From Poa pratensis (lineage: Eukaryota > Streptophyta > Magnoliopsida > Poales > Poaceae): 64,000 nt of DNA. The DNA is taken from positions 111,653,407 through 111,717,406 of the forward strand of contig CAMZMU010000041.1 of assembly GCA_947311845.1 (NCBI GenBank). The letters run 5' to 3'. Position 1 is the stretch's first letter. Each line of letters starts with the position of its first letter. The position numbers and the translations under genes are program-made. The notes under the pieces were generated by a model. That model had not been told where the DNA came from. It was given only the letters and a program-made list of their open reading frames with translations, and searched no databases. This document shows, one piece after another, positions 45,711-56,196 of this stretch.

Positions 45711-46400
45711 TCTCCCATTGAACAAACATGTTGGAGGTAGGGGGGAAGGGAAGATCTGGTGTTTTAATTCTGAAGGAATTACCTGCTGGACAACCTTCTG
45801 GATACTTGTGATGCAACTTTTCGAGCTGGAGATGCAACTTCGAAAGATCTGGACTTCTTTTTCTGGAGAGATTTGTGATGGGATGTAATATCCCTGCTTC
45901 TTTTTTTGCTTTTTTGGTTGAAAGTCTGGGGAAGAGGGGACAAGGGATGTCAGATCATGGCTGCTTCTTCAGGGATGTAACCTTTTTTCTTGGAATCCTT
46001 GGAGGATTTTGGGTGGGGGCGAGCTCTGGGTGTTTTCCTCCAGAGAGAGGCGGCTATGGTGGGGCGTGGGGAGGAAGAAAGGAAAACATATGGGTTCGCG
46101 TCCCCGTGGTCCTACTTTTAGGCTCTGTTTGTAGTTTTTTTAGAGATTGGTGGGGATTATTCCGGTCAACCCCAAATCCCCACATATCCTAAAACAACGT
46201 TTGTTTCTAGTGTATTGGACAGGTTTTATTCCCACCTTTCCCCACAAATCCCCAAACTATAGTTCATTTTTTCAATCCCCTAGGTGATCCAATACACTAC
46301 CTCTACCTAGTGGATTGGATCTTCAATCTCCAAGGATTGGGTGAAGTTTGGGGTTTCACCCAATCCACTAGAGAATTATCCCCGCAAATCCCCTAAATGA
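45711..46400. other. Intergenic, no gene; one MITE-like block
   Basis: 46130-46395 is rich in direct and inverted fragments of AATCCCC, GGATTGG and CCAATCCACTAG, as in small grass DNA transposons. Paired termini and a target duplication could not be found. Confidence 0.35.
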
Positions 46401-47397
46401 GTCTGGTAATCGAGATTGTTTCCCGCGCGAAATTAGCACATGGGCAGCACGTCCCACGTGACCTGGGGTGGGCGCGCGAGCTTCTTTTTCGGGCCCGTGC
46501 ACGTGCACGATTGCTTTCTTCTTCATTCATTGAAGCATTAAACAACCTTTGGCTTGCACTGATAGAGAAGCGGGCGTGAAAAGGTATAATATACGTGAGA
46601 GTTGTCCGTAGTGCTTTGTCAAACTCAGATTACACAGAACAGACCGAGCAACCACCGAATACTAGCCATATTGATATTTATAGGGGAAATGTACGTTTAG
46701 AACGGTCGGCAGGTAACGTTTCGCGGTGGACCAATCACCTCGCTTCGCTCCCACCACACACGCAACACACGTGGGAAGGCACCAGACCCGATCCCCTTTC
46801 TCCATCTCCCTGCATCGACCAAAGATGCCGCTGGCTCCCCATGGCCCCCTCCCTCGAGACTCTCCATGCTCCCCTCCTTCTGAACACCACCACCAGGGAG
46901 CACGGACATGACTCGATTCTCCACCCGTACCCCTGCCCGAGCTCGCGCCTCCCCTCTGCGACGAGCTCGCCTCCGCCCTCGCGCCCGGCCGCCTCTGCTC
47001 CTCCTCCTGCTCGAGCACGCCGGCCAGCGATTAGTCTTACCAGGCAGACCAATCACATACTCGTGTCTCGTCTCCACACGACAACACTCATCTCCTCCAA
47101 GTCCTCTCCTATCCCCTTCTCCTGGTATAGGAACCAGGTCCAGGGCTACACAGCCAAGGTCTCTGCTTGCCGCACCGAGGAGCACGACGAGGCGTGCGCC
47201 TTCAGGATCCTCACCTGTGAGCAGGGCTGCTGCTACTGCTATGCAGGCAGCATAAGGAATTGCGGTGGCTCCCGGTGGTGGTTTGGTGGCTGCCGTGGTG
47301 GGGGAAATAGTACCTTTTCTCTCGTTGATACATTTGTGAGTCTGGATTCTTCCTTCCGATGTGTATGTGTCTATATCCTGAACTTGTTAGACCCAAT
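46401..47397 (+). other. GC-rich segment with long spurious frames; possible broken gene
   Basis: Overlapping frames of 115-288 codons exist on both strands, mainly because of GC content. The stretch at about 47124-47250 (VQGYTAKVSACRTEEHDEAC followed by a cysteine-rich run) looks more protein-like, but I do not recognise it. The Copia element inserts at 47398, so any gene here would be interrupted. Confidence 0.25.
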
Positions 47398-47826
47398 TGT
47401 TAGGTTGATCTCATCCCGGTCTATCCCAACGGATCGATCGAGCCCCTTGACCATGCCCTGATCGGGGGCGCCCAACCGAACTATGGTTGGTGGGCTCCTG
47501 TCGCAGCGCTATAAAGAGAGGTGGGGTCCGGCTGCACACGATACGAGGTTGATCGCGTTGCCACAGCCCCACCGATATTCCCTACCGATCTAGGGTTCTA
47601 GTGCGAGCGACGGGAAGTACCACCACCGCCGCCACTGCCCTCTAACCACCACCGCCGTCACCGTCCACAATGGACGGCACCAGCTCGGGCTCTTTGAGCC
47701 AAGGACAAGGTGAACCCTATCTCTCCATCTCTCTGTTCTCCCTCTCTCTTTCGAATCACAAGAACACCGATTTCCCAAAGTATCTACTGTGGTAATTCTA
47801 GACTAGTGGATCCAAGGGTTTTAACA
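47398..47826 (+). repeat. 5' LTR of the Copia element
   Basis: Starts TGTTAGGTTGATC and ends TTTTAACA just before the primer-binding site. A TATA box (CTATAAAG, 47509-47516) marks the U3/R promoter. Confidence 0.9.
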
Positions 47827-47827
47827 T

Positions 47828-47839
47828 TGGTATCAGAGC
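47828..47839 (+). other. Copia primer-binding site (initiator Met tRNA)
   Basis: TGGTATCAGAGC, the standard complement of the initiator methionine tRNA 3' end, lies one base inside the 5' LTR. Confidence 0.95.
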
Positions 47840-49141
47840 ATCGCTAGGATCTAGTCTTACTCGTGTAGAAGAAAAGGAAAAGAAAATCACAGAGGGAAAA
47901 GAAGAGAAAGTTCACTGGCAGAGGGCCTCGAGCTCGCCGGCAAAGGGCGCCGCCGCCTCAGCCGCGCCGTTTCCTCTCGATCCCGATGTGCACCAACAGG
48001 GGCATCGGGAAGAAGAACAACTCCACAAGGGGCAAAGAAGAAAAAAAAAGGAAAGAAACCCTAACCCTAGCTTATCGCCCTCCACCACCGGCCGCCGTCG
48101 GCAAAGGGCGCCGCCAGCTGAGCCACTTGACGGCGGTGCGCCCACCCTCGGGTGCACGCACGCGCCGGCAAGAGGGCCAGCGGGGGCGCCGCCACCACCA
48201 TCTTCTGCTCGCTGCGCTCGCCGGGATCATGCGGGTCGTGGGGGAGAAGGGATGGAAAAGATAAGGGTGGAGATGGGGGGTAGGTGAGGCGCGGTGGCTC
48301 GCCGTTCTCCGGCGGGCCGCCGGACGCACATCTCCGGCCGCCGGCGCGCCGCCGCATCGCGGTCGAAAGAGGCACAGAGGCGTGCGTGTGCGGGAAAGAG
48401 GAAGAAAATGAGGCTAGGGTTTCTTGCGAATCAGCCGCTAGGCTGGTTTTGTTCAAGCTAGAAGCGCACTGGTCCGTCCGATCTTGATGGACGGCCGGGA
48501 TTCAAACCCTAGGGCGCAGACGGGCTTTTGGGCCGAAAGTGAGAAGGCCGCATCGCGCGGGCGACCGATAGCGTGGTCGTTTGGGCTGCGTCTGCATCGC
48601 AGCGAGCGGTAGATAAGCGCCAGACGCTAAACAGGCCGTGGGCTTTGGGCCGCGTTTTCTGTTTCTGTCATTTTTTCTTTCATAACACAGTTTTGATAAT
48701 TTTTGTCCAGTTTTCTGAGCAAATTTTATCCAGTTTTTTCTATTCAGACTAATCCAACGAAAATTTGTCTAGAAAATAGAAAAGTGACAGAGATACTTCT
48801 GAAAAGTATAAAGTTCATGAATTTTATTCATTTTTCTGCTGCAAATAGTTGAAAGTAATTGCTTAAAAGCAATAAAGTGATAATTAAATTTTTTAAAGAT
48901 GTGATAAAGTGAATATTAAAGGTGTTTATGGTCCTGTTATTTTATGACCAACGTTGTTAATAACATGATCATGATTTTGTTATTATGTGTATAAAAGGTG
49001 CTTTTATCTCTATTTTGCCCAACGGTAATATAGTTTTAATTGCACAAACAGTTGTATGTTTTGATTTATACCAACGTTGGATTAATGCATGCAATTGTTT
49101 TTGTCATCTCACATTTTTGTGGTTTCAGGAGGTACCATTTG
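47840..49141 (+). other. Long untranslated leader of the Copia element
   Basis: About 1.3 kb without a retrotransposon domain. The first part (47,900-48,600) is GC-rich and gives false frames on both strands; the rest is AT-rich. It may carry packaging signals or a captured host fragment. Confidence 0.5.
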
Positions 49142-52100
49142 ATGAGTTGCCTCAAGGACGTTCCAATGCTCAGGGGTGACAACTACACTGAGTGGAGGAA
49201 GAAAGTGGACCTGCCATTTGTGTGTGCCGAGGTTGACTGGGTTGTGGACACTCCACAGCCAGTCAAGCCAAAAGAGCCAATAAGGGAGGCTACTGATGAT
49301 GAATCTGCTTGGCAGAAAAAGTTGAGGGATCATTCTCCAGTGGAGATGAGTTACACCCTAGATAACCAAAAGTGGCTGAATGCCAACAAGAAATGCATGG
49401 CATTTATAAAGAACACGATTGAGAACGTCATTGCGGGCTCAATCGCAGAGTGCACTTCCGTTGGGCAGTTCCTGGAAAAGATAAAGAGCCAGTACACTGG
49501 CTCTTCAAAGGTGTATGCTACCCAGCTGCTCAAACAGCTGGTCACAGAAAAGTACCAAGGAGGTGCACATGGCATCAGGGAGCACATCCTCAGGATGAGC
49601 AACATGCCTGCCAAGCTAAAGCCTATGGATGATGACCTGGAGCTCAAGCTTGCTTTGCGTGTCCACCTTGTCATGTCATCTTTGCCTAAAGAGTTTGAGA
49701 ACTTTGTGATCAACTACAACATGTCCCCTGATAAATGGGACGTTGAAAAGACCATCGCTATGTGTGTGCAAGAGGAGGAAAGGCTAAAGTCCTCTCACGG
49801 TGGTTCCCTGAACTACGTGAAGGAAAACTGGAAAAGAAACTACAACAACAGCAACCAAGGTGGTTCCCCCTCCAAGCCATATGGCAAAGGTCCCCAACAG
49901 TATCATCATCAGAGTCTCACAGTGGATAAAGATCAGTGTCTCCACTGCAAGAAGACTGGGCATTTCAAGAAAGATTGCCCAGATTGGCTCAAGTCAATAA
50001 TGGCAAAGAGAAGTATAAACACAGTTTCTTTTGTAAATGAATCCCTGTATACACAGTTTTCGAAATCTACTTGGTGGATTGACGCAGGTGCAACTGTTCA
50101 TGTTGCAAATTCTTTACAGGGATTCCATTCGACAAGGACCATGCAAAGAAGCGAAAGATGCATTGAAGTCGCGAATGGAGTTCAAGCAGAAGTTGAAGCT
50201 GTTGGCGACATCTCCTTGGAGTTGGCTGATGGTTTCACGATTTTACTTAGAGATGTATTATTTGTTCCTTCACTTCACAGAAATTTAATAAGTGTATCAC
50301 GTTTGGATAAAGACAGTTATGAATGTTGTTTTGGACATGGCAAGTGTGCCATATGGTTTAAAGATGCTTGTGTGGGTATTGCCTTACTTCACGATGAGCT
50401 TTATTTGTTATCCTTACGTGAAAAAGTGCATTCTGTGTGTAATGTGAGTGAGCAAACTTCCTTGTCGAACAAAGAACAAAAGAAAAGAAAGCGAACTCAT
50501 GACTCGTCGAAGTTATGGCACTGTCGATTAGGCCATATTTCGAGGGGAAGAATAGAAAGCCTCGTTAAAAATGATATTCTTCCTCCGTTAGAGTTCTCTG
50601 ATATCGAACAATGCATAGATTGCATAAAAGGAAAGTATGTAAAGCAAATTAAAAAGGGTGCAAACCGAAGTACAGCAACACTAGAAATCATTCACACTGA
50701 TATTTGTGGACCGTTTTCTGTGAAAAGTGTGGATGGCTATGACTCGTTCATAACATTCACAGATGATTACTCCCGATATGGTTATATTTATCCAATTAAA
50801 GAAAGATCTGAAGCGTTGGATAAATTTAAAATATTCAAAGCAGAAGTTGAAAATCAGCATGATAAAAGAATTAAAATAGTCAGGTCCGACCGTGGGGTGG
50901 AGTACTACGGTCGGCACACTCCATATGGTCAAGTACCTGGACCTTTTACAAGGTTCTTACAGGAAAATGGAATAGTCGCCCAGTATTCTATGTCGGGCGA
51001 ACCTCAGCAAAATGGAGTAGCTGAAAGGCGTAACCATACTCTTATGGATATGGTGCGCAGCATGATGAGTTATTCCACCCTCCCATTGGGATTATGGATG
51101 GAGGCGCTTAAAACCGCCATTCACATTCTCAACAGAGTACCAAGCAAGTCGTCGCCCAAAACACCGTACGAGTTGTGGACAGGGAGAGTTCCCTCTCTGC
51201 GCCACTTGAGGGTCTGGGGGAGCCCAGCTGAGGCAAAAGTATTTAATCCAAATATTGCAAAGTTAGACCCCAAAACAGTAACTTGCCACTTCATTGGCTA
51301 TCCTGATAGATCAAAAGGTTATTGTTTCTACTGCCTAGACAGATACACAAAGTTTGTAGAAACGAGACATGCAGTCTTCTTAGAGGACAAAATGATGAGG
51401 GGGAGCATGGTAGCTCGGAAAATTGATCTTGAGGAGAAGAGGGTGTGTGCACCTTCTCCGATGATTCAGGAGCCATTTTTCGCACTACCTGTTGTAGCTG
51501 CACCGACAATCCCTGAGATTGTGGTGCAAGCACCTGTTGTAACTCCACCCGTGTCAACTATGGGTGAAGATCCGGAACCTGTCCGTCAGGAGCCGACTAA
51601 ACCTGTTGTTGAGCATGAAAGGGAGGTGCAGCAGCCACTTCCAGAGAATGAGACCCATAGAAGGTCTAAAAGAGCTAAAAGGTCAGCAATTTCTACTGAT
51701 TATGTTTATAACATAGAAATAGATCATATGAAAGGTGGTCCCACTTCATATGAAGAAGCCATGAGAAGCCCTCACTCATCGAAGTGGGTGGAGGCAATGG
51801 AAGATGAAATGAAATCGATGAGTTCCAACGATGTTTGGGTCTTAGAGGAAATTCCTAAAGGAGCCAAAACAGTAGGCTGCAAATGGGTCTACAAAACTAA
51901 GTATGACTCCAATGGGAATATAGAAAAGTATAAAGCAAGACTTGTGGCAAAAGGCTTTACACAAAGAGAAGGGGTAGATTACAATGAGACTTTTTCTCCG
52001 GTCTCATGTAAGGATTCCTTCAGAATCATAATGGCATTAGTTGCACATTTTGATTTAGAGTTGCATCAAATGGATGTAAAGACGACATTTCTAAATGGAG

Positions 52101-53305
52101 ATTTAGAAGAAAATGTTTACATGAAACAACCCAAGGGTTTTTTCATGGAGGGGAAGGAACATATGGGATGTCGTCTAAAGAAATCCATTTATGGATTAAA
52201 GCAAGCCTCTAGACAGTGGTATCTAAAGTTTAATGAAACAATTAAAAGATTTGGATTTAAAGAGAATGTTGAGGACAACTGCATTTATGCAAAGTTTAAA
52301 AGTGGGAAATATATTTTCCTAATTCTGTATGTGGATGATATCTTGCTTGCTAGCAGTGATGTCAGACTACTACTAGAAACAAAGTTCTTGTCCTCAAATT
52401 TTGATATGAAAGATCTTGGTGAAGCTTCATATGTTTTGGGCATAGAAATTCACCGAGATAGAAAGAATGGAGTGTTAGGACTATCGCAGAAGGCATATTT
52501 TGAAAAAGTTCTTAAAAAGTATAATATGCATAAGTGCAGTGCCACACCTGCTCCTATAGTCAAGGGCGACAAGTTTGGGAAATTCCAATGTCCCAAGAAC
52601 CAGTACGAGATCGATCAAATGAAAGGAATACCATATGCTTCGGCTGTTGGAAGCTTACAGAATGCACAAGTGTGCACTCGCCCTGACTTAGCATTTATCA
52701 CCGGGGTACTCGGTAGATATCAAGAGAATCCAGGCCCAGAGCACTGGAAAGTGGCAAAGAAAGCTTTGCGTTATGTGCAAGGCACAAAAGGCCTCATGCT
52801 AACATATAAAAGATCTGATTCCCTAGAAATAAGAGGGTATTCAGATGCAGATTTTGCGGGAGACAAAGATGATAGAAAGTCCACGACAGGATATGTGTTC
52901 ACTCTCGCAGGAGGGGCTATTTCGTGGAGAAGCTCCAAACAGTCAATAGTTGCATCATCTACGATGTATGCAGAATTTATAGCATGTTATGAGGCCACGG
53001 GGCAGGCGCTATGGCTAAAGAAATTTATACCCGACTTGAAAGTGGTAGACTGCATTAGCAGATCACTAAAGATGTACTGTGACAACGAGCCCGCAGTATT
53101 CTATGCTCACAACAACAAGTCGAGTAATGCTACAAAGCCAATAGAAATAAAGTATTATGTTGTGAAGGATAAAATCCAGGATCAAACTATAAGTCTCGAG
53201 CATATAAAGACAAAGAATATGCTTGCGGATCCGCTTACGAAAGGCTTACCACCCAGCGTGTTCATGGAACACGTAGCCGGCATGGGTTTAATGGAAAGCC
53301 TATGA
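49142..53305 (+). CDS. Copia Gag-Pol polyprotein (1,387 aa)
   Basis: Start chosen at [18 protein letters not shown], because copia gag domains begin with such a LxGxNYxxW motif; the frame is open 34 codons further upstream. Gag occupies about residues 1-260, with zinc knuckle [14 protein letters not shown] at about 266. Protease is near 312 ([11 protein letters not shown]), GAG-pre-integrase at about 458 ([14 protein letters not shown]), integrase core from about 519 (HTDICGPF), reverse transcriptase with YVDDILLAS near 1063, and RNase H ending [10 protein letters not shown] near 1365. All domains lie in one frame without stops. The protease reads Asp-Ala-Gly, where Asp-Ser/Thr-Gly is usual. 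Confidence 0.95.
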   Translation: MSCLKDVPMLRGDNYTEWRKKVDLPFVCAEVDWVVDTPQPVKPKEPIREATDDESAWQKKLRDHSPVEMSYTLDNQKWLNANKKCMAFIKNTIENVIAGSIAECTSVGQFLEKIKSQYTGSSKVYATQLLKQLVTEKYQGGAHGIREHILRMSNMPAKLKPMDDDLELKLALRVHLVMSSLPKEFENFVINYNMSPDKWDVEKTIAMCVQEEERLKSSHGGSLNYVKENWKRNYNNSNQGGSPSKPYGKGPQQYHHQSLTVDKDQCLHCKKTGHFKKDCPDWLKSIMAKRSINTVSFVNESLYTQFSKSTWWIDAGATVHVANSLQGFHSTRTMQRSERCIEVANGVQAEVEAVGDISLELADGFTILLRDVLFVPSLHRNLISVSRLDKDSYECCFGHGKCAIWFKDACVGIALLHDELYLLSLREKVHSVCNVSEQTSLSNKEQKKRKRTHDSSKLWHCRLGHISRGRIESLVKNDILPPLEFSDIEQCIDCIKGKYVKQIKKGANRSTATLEIIHTDICGPFSVKSVDGYDSFITFTDDYSRYGYIYPIKERSEALDKFKIFKAEVENQHDKRIKIVRSDRGVEYYGRHTPYGQVPGPFTRFLQENGIVAQYSMSGEPQQNGVAERRNHTLMDMVRSMMSYSTLPLGLWMEALKTAIHILNRVPSKSSPKTPYELWTGRVPSLRHLRVWGSPAEAKVFNPNIAKLDPKTVTCHFIGYPDRSKGYCFYCLDRYTKFVETRHAVFLEDKMMRGSMVARKIDLEEKRVCAPSPMIQEPFFALPVVAAPTIPEIVVQAPVVTPPVSTMGEDPEPVRQEPTKPVVEHEREVQQPLPENETHRRSKRAKRSAISTDYVYNIEIDHMKGGPTSYEEAMRSPHSSKWVEAMEDEMKSMSSNDVWVLEEIPKGAKTVGCKWVYKTKYDSNGNIEKYKARLVAKGFTQREGVDYNETFSPVSCKDSFRIIMALVAHFDLELHQMDVKTTFLNGDLEENVYMKQPKGFFMEGKEHMGCRLKKSIYGLKQASRQWYLKFNETIKRFGFKENVEDNCIYAKFKSGKYIFLILYVDDILLASSDVRLLLETKFLSSNFDMKDLGEASYVLGIEIHRDRKNGVLGLSQKAYFEKVLKKYNMHKCSATPAPIVKGDKFGKFQCPKNQYEIDQMKGIPYASAVGSLQNAQVCTRPDLAFITGVLGRYQENPGPEHWKVAKKALRYVQGTKGLMLTYKRSDSLEIRGYSDADFAGDKDDRKSTTGYVFTLAGGAISWRSSKQSIVASSTMYAEFIACYEATGQALWLKKFIPDLKVVDCISRSLKMYCDNEPAVFYAHNNKSSNATKPIEIKYYVVKDKIQDQTISLEHIKTKNMLADPLTKGLPPSVFMEHVAGMGLMESL

Positions 53306-53470
53306 TTCCTGGATCATAAGTGGCCCAAAAGTAACAGGATTTGTTTCAAAACAGAAAAGTATATAGTGGTTGTCTGATTCTATCGGCAATTGAGCTGCGA
53401 CGACGAAACATGCTCTATGTACTGATCCGTGATGAAACGAGTAAAGTATAAAGTTAAAAGTAAAATTGAG

Positions 53471-53484
53471 ATCAAGGGGGAGAA
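53471..53484 (+). other. Copia polypurine tract
   Basis: ATCAAGGGGGAGAA immediately precedes the TGTTAGG start of the 3' LTR. Confidence 0.85.
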
Positions 53485-53706
53485 TGTTAGGTTGATCTCA
53501 TCCCGGTCGATCCCAACGGATCGATCGAGCCCCTTGACCGCGCCCTGATCGGGGGCGCCCAACTGAACTATGGTTGGTGGGCCCTGTCGCAGCGCTATAA
53601 AGAGAGGTGGGGTCCGGCTGCACACGATACGAGGTTGATCGCGTTGCCACAGCCCCACCGATATTCCCTACCGATCTAGGGTTCTAGCGCGAGCGACGGG
53701 AAGTAT
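53485..53706 (+). repeat. Truncated 3' LTR of the Copia element
   Basis: Matches the first 222 bp of the 5' LTR, including the TATA box, then breaks off. The following sequence contains two copies of TATGCTGTTAGCAAGAGCCG about 100 bp apart (53705 and 53806), not found in the 5' LTR. Confidence 0.9.
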
Positions 53707-53904
53707 GCTGTTAGCAAGAGCCGAAGTTGATTCGCATGTCGCTGTCGTTGCCCCCGAGTTTCCGCCTGCTCACTCAACCCCTCCTTGTTGCCCGGGCAGA
53801 CTAAATATGCTGTTAGCAAGAGCCGAGGGACGTTTCTTGTCGGCTGACGCATCGCCGACCTCATCGGTGACGTCGGGATCTTGTCGAAACATTGCCGGAC
53901 CACC

Positions 53905-55310
53905 ATGTACTGATTAAGTTATCCTACTCTCTCGGTACAATTACCCACCCCATACTCGTGTAGTTACCCACGTCGTACTGATTAAGTCACCCATGTGTTT
54001 ATGATGTGTTTATCCACCACGAAATCGATTTAGTTACCCTCCTCTCTCGGTTATAGTTACCCATCCAAGCTTGATAAAGTTATCCATGTGTTCGTGATAG
54101 AGTTATCTACCACGAAACTGATGTAGTTGCCTCTCTATAGGTAATAGTTACCCACTCTGTACTAATGGAGTTATCCACTATGTAATGATAAAATTACCCA
54201 TGTGTTCATGATGCGGTTATTCACCGCGAAATCGATATAGTTACTATTCTCTCTTAGTAATAGTTACCCACCCTAGAATTATAGAGTTACCCACCTAGAG
54301 GTGATAAAGTTACACTAGTAGAAAAAAACCTTAGTGTAGTATCAATGCCAAGTTTATTTTCGTGCACCAATCATATTGTCAGTGGCGCACCGAAATACGG
54401 CGCGCAACTGCTTTTCGTGTACCGGCGGCGTGTGGAGAAGTAAGCCACACCGCTGGTACGCGGGACCCACATGCCCACTAGGCGAGAAGTGTCGGTAGCG
54501 TGTCGTGTTGTTGGCACGCCACTAACTATTTTTGCGGTTTAACTATCCTCATCAAATTGATATAGGTACTATGCTCTCTAGATAATAGTTATCCATCCAT
54601 TACTTATGGAGTTACCCATGTGCTTATAGTTTCGCATTCATATATAAAATCCACATAGTTACCCCGCTCTCTAGAAATAATTAACAACTCGGTACCTATG
54701 GACTTACCCATCTGTTTTAGGGTCTAGTTGCCACCATGAAGTCGTTGTAGTTACTCTCCTCTTTAGGTAATAATTACCCACCTAACATTGAAGGAGTTAA
54801 CCAGGTGTTTAGTGCATTGTTATCATCACGAAATTGACTTAATAACCTAATAATTACCCACTCAGTACTTTTATGGAGTTACCACACATTCTAATATAAT
54901 TATCCACCACGAAATCCATATAATTATCCTACTCTCGAGTTAATAATTACCCACGTAATACTTATAGTTACATGTGCGTTGATGATCTAATTATCCACTA
55001 CGGTCGATACGTCCATATCGTTATCCACCTAGTACTTATAGAGTTGTCTATATATTCATAATATAGTTATCCATTACAAAATCGAGTTAGTGATCCTATT
55101 CTATGGATAATAGTCACCCACTAAGTACTGATGAAGTTACCCACACACTACTTATGAAGTTGCCCATGTGTTCATTATATAATTATCCATCATGAAACCG
55201 ATGTATGTACCCTACATTCTCGGTAATATAACCCACCCAATATTTATAGAGTGACCCATCTATTTTAGTGTGTAGTTTTCACCATGATATCGACATATTT
55301 ATCACCATTC
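53905..55310. repeat. Diverged tandem repeat, unit about 95 bp, about 12 copies
   Basis: Units share a pattern close to AGTTACCCA..., then CCATGTGTT.ATGAT, GTTATCCACCACGAAATCGA, and TAGTTACCCT.CTCTC.GGTAATA. The CACGAAATCGA core recurs near 54014, 54108, 54221, 54551, 54640, 54731, 54824, 54907, 54988, 55075, 55190 and 55280. Spacing is 77-116 bp, apart from one gap explained by the CACTA-end insertion. Copies are heavily diverged. No coding potential. Confidence 0.8.
54313..54537 (+). mobile_element. Fragment of a second CACTA element
   Basis: A CACTAGTAGAAAAAAACC terminus interrupts the tandem repeat, followed by GTGGCGCACC-like and GGCGTGT motifs of subterminal type. No opposite terminus or duplication was seen, so it is probably truncated. 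Confidence 0.6.
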
Positions 55311-55316
55311 TACTTA

Positions 55317-55573
55317 GAGCATCCACAGTGAGAATGCTTATGGAGGCGCTGTAAAAAGATAAGGAGCAAGCGCTCATGTCCAGCAACGCTGGTCGCTTAT
55401 TTGAGGCACTAAGTTAATCAAGATCGCTCCGTTTCCATGTTGTGAGCAAGGAAAAAAGAATAGCGTCCGACGACACCTCTTGCTTCCGACGCCCGGGATT
55501 CTACGCTGCAACCGTCGATGGACTGGGATTTGGATCCTATCGCCCAACTCTAAGCATCGCGCTGTGGATGCTC
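55317..55573. mobile_element. Tourist-like (PIF/Harbinger) MITE
   Basis: 257 bp with termini GAGCATCCACAG and CTGTGGATGCTC, flanked by TTA at 55314-55316 and 55574-55576. It lies 620 bp upstream of the NLR-like gene. Confidence 0.88.
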
Positions 55574-55576
55574 TTA

Positions 55577-56196
55577 TAGAGTCTGGATAACTAATTTTAA
55601 GCCAAAAACTAGTTGTTGACATGGTGGGTAACGTATATATTACAGTTTGGATAACTCACGTGTTAGAGGTGGGTAAATTTTGGGTCCAAAAAAAAATCGT
55701 CGAAACATATCAACAATGGATTTAGTTTTGAATATCTCGTCGCGCCTAATCCAACGGTGAAAGTAGATTCTGAATCGGATAAACGATTTGGTCTATAAAA
55801 CGTTTTGAAATTCAGATTTTGTATTTAATTTGTATGGTAATCAGTTTTGTCTTTTAATGTTCATGGTGGTAGTGGTAGAATATTTCTCACCTTCAGCCAG
55901 CACGCGCGCGCGAGGCATTGATTTGGTCAAGATTCGTTCGAAGGAAAATAACGCCGCGCAAGTGGGTCTCCGGTCGAAGGAAACGTTCTATGGATAGTGC
56001 TAACTGCAGAACGGTCGGTAGGTAGTCGCTTTTCCTTTTGTTTGATTGGCCTGCGATTGGTAGTTGACATACTAGCTTATGTCTCCTGCAGGTCCTAACT
56101 CCCAAGCACATTCCATCCAGAATCTCACTTTCCTTGATATGCATGATGCATTCTCGATCTTTGCCACACTAGGGAGATCAATAGAGATCACACAAG
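55577..56196 (+). promoter_or_regulatory. Presumed promoter and leader of the NLR-like gene
   Basis: No coding region. It contains the phrase AGAACGGTCGGTAGGTA near 56008, which is similar to AGAACGGTCGGCAGGTA near 46700. No convincing TATA box was found. The start codon context is ACACAAGATGGATG. Confidence 0.35.

Larger units (their letters stand above)
47398..53706 (+). mobile_element. Copia LTR retrotransposon with intact polyprotein and truncated 3' LTR
   Basis: 5' LTR 47398-47826, primer-binding site 47828-47839, one long polyprotein frame 49142-53305, polypurine tract at about 53471-53484, and a 3' LTR beginning at 53485. The 3' LTR stops matching at GGGAAGTA (53706), after 222 of about 429 bp. 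The shared 222 bp differ at about five or six positions, so the insertion is fairly recent. The 5' flank is CCAAT; the matching right flank is lost with the truncation. Confidence 0.93.

Noticed and set aside
46130..46395. A complete MITE
   Set aside because: Internal repeats are suggestive, but no paired termini or target duplication could be found.
46595..48456. Several frames of 100-288 codons on both strands
   Set aside because: GC-rich DNA lacks stops; no domain, conflicting strands, and the Copia LTR runs through the longest one.
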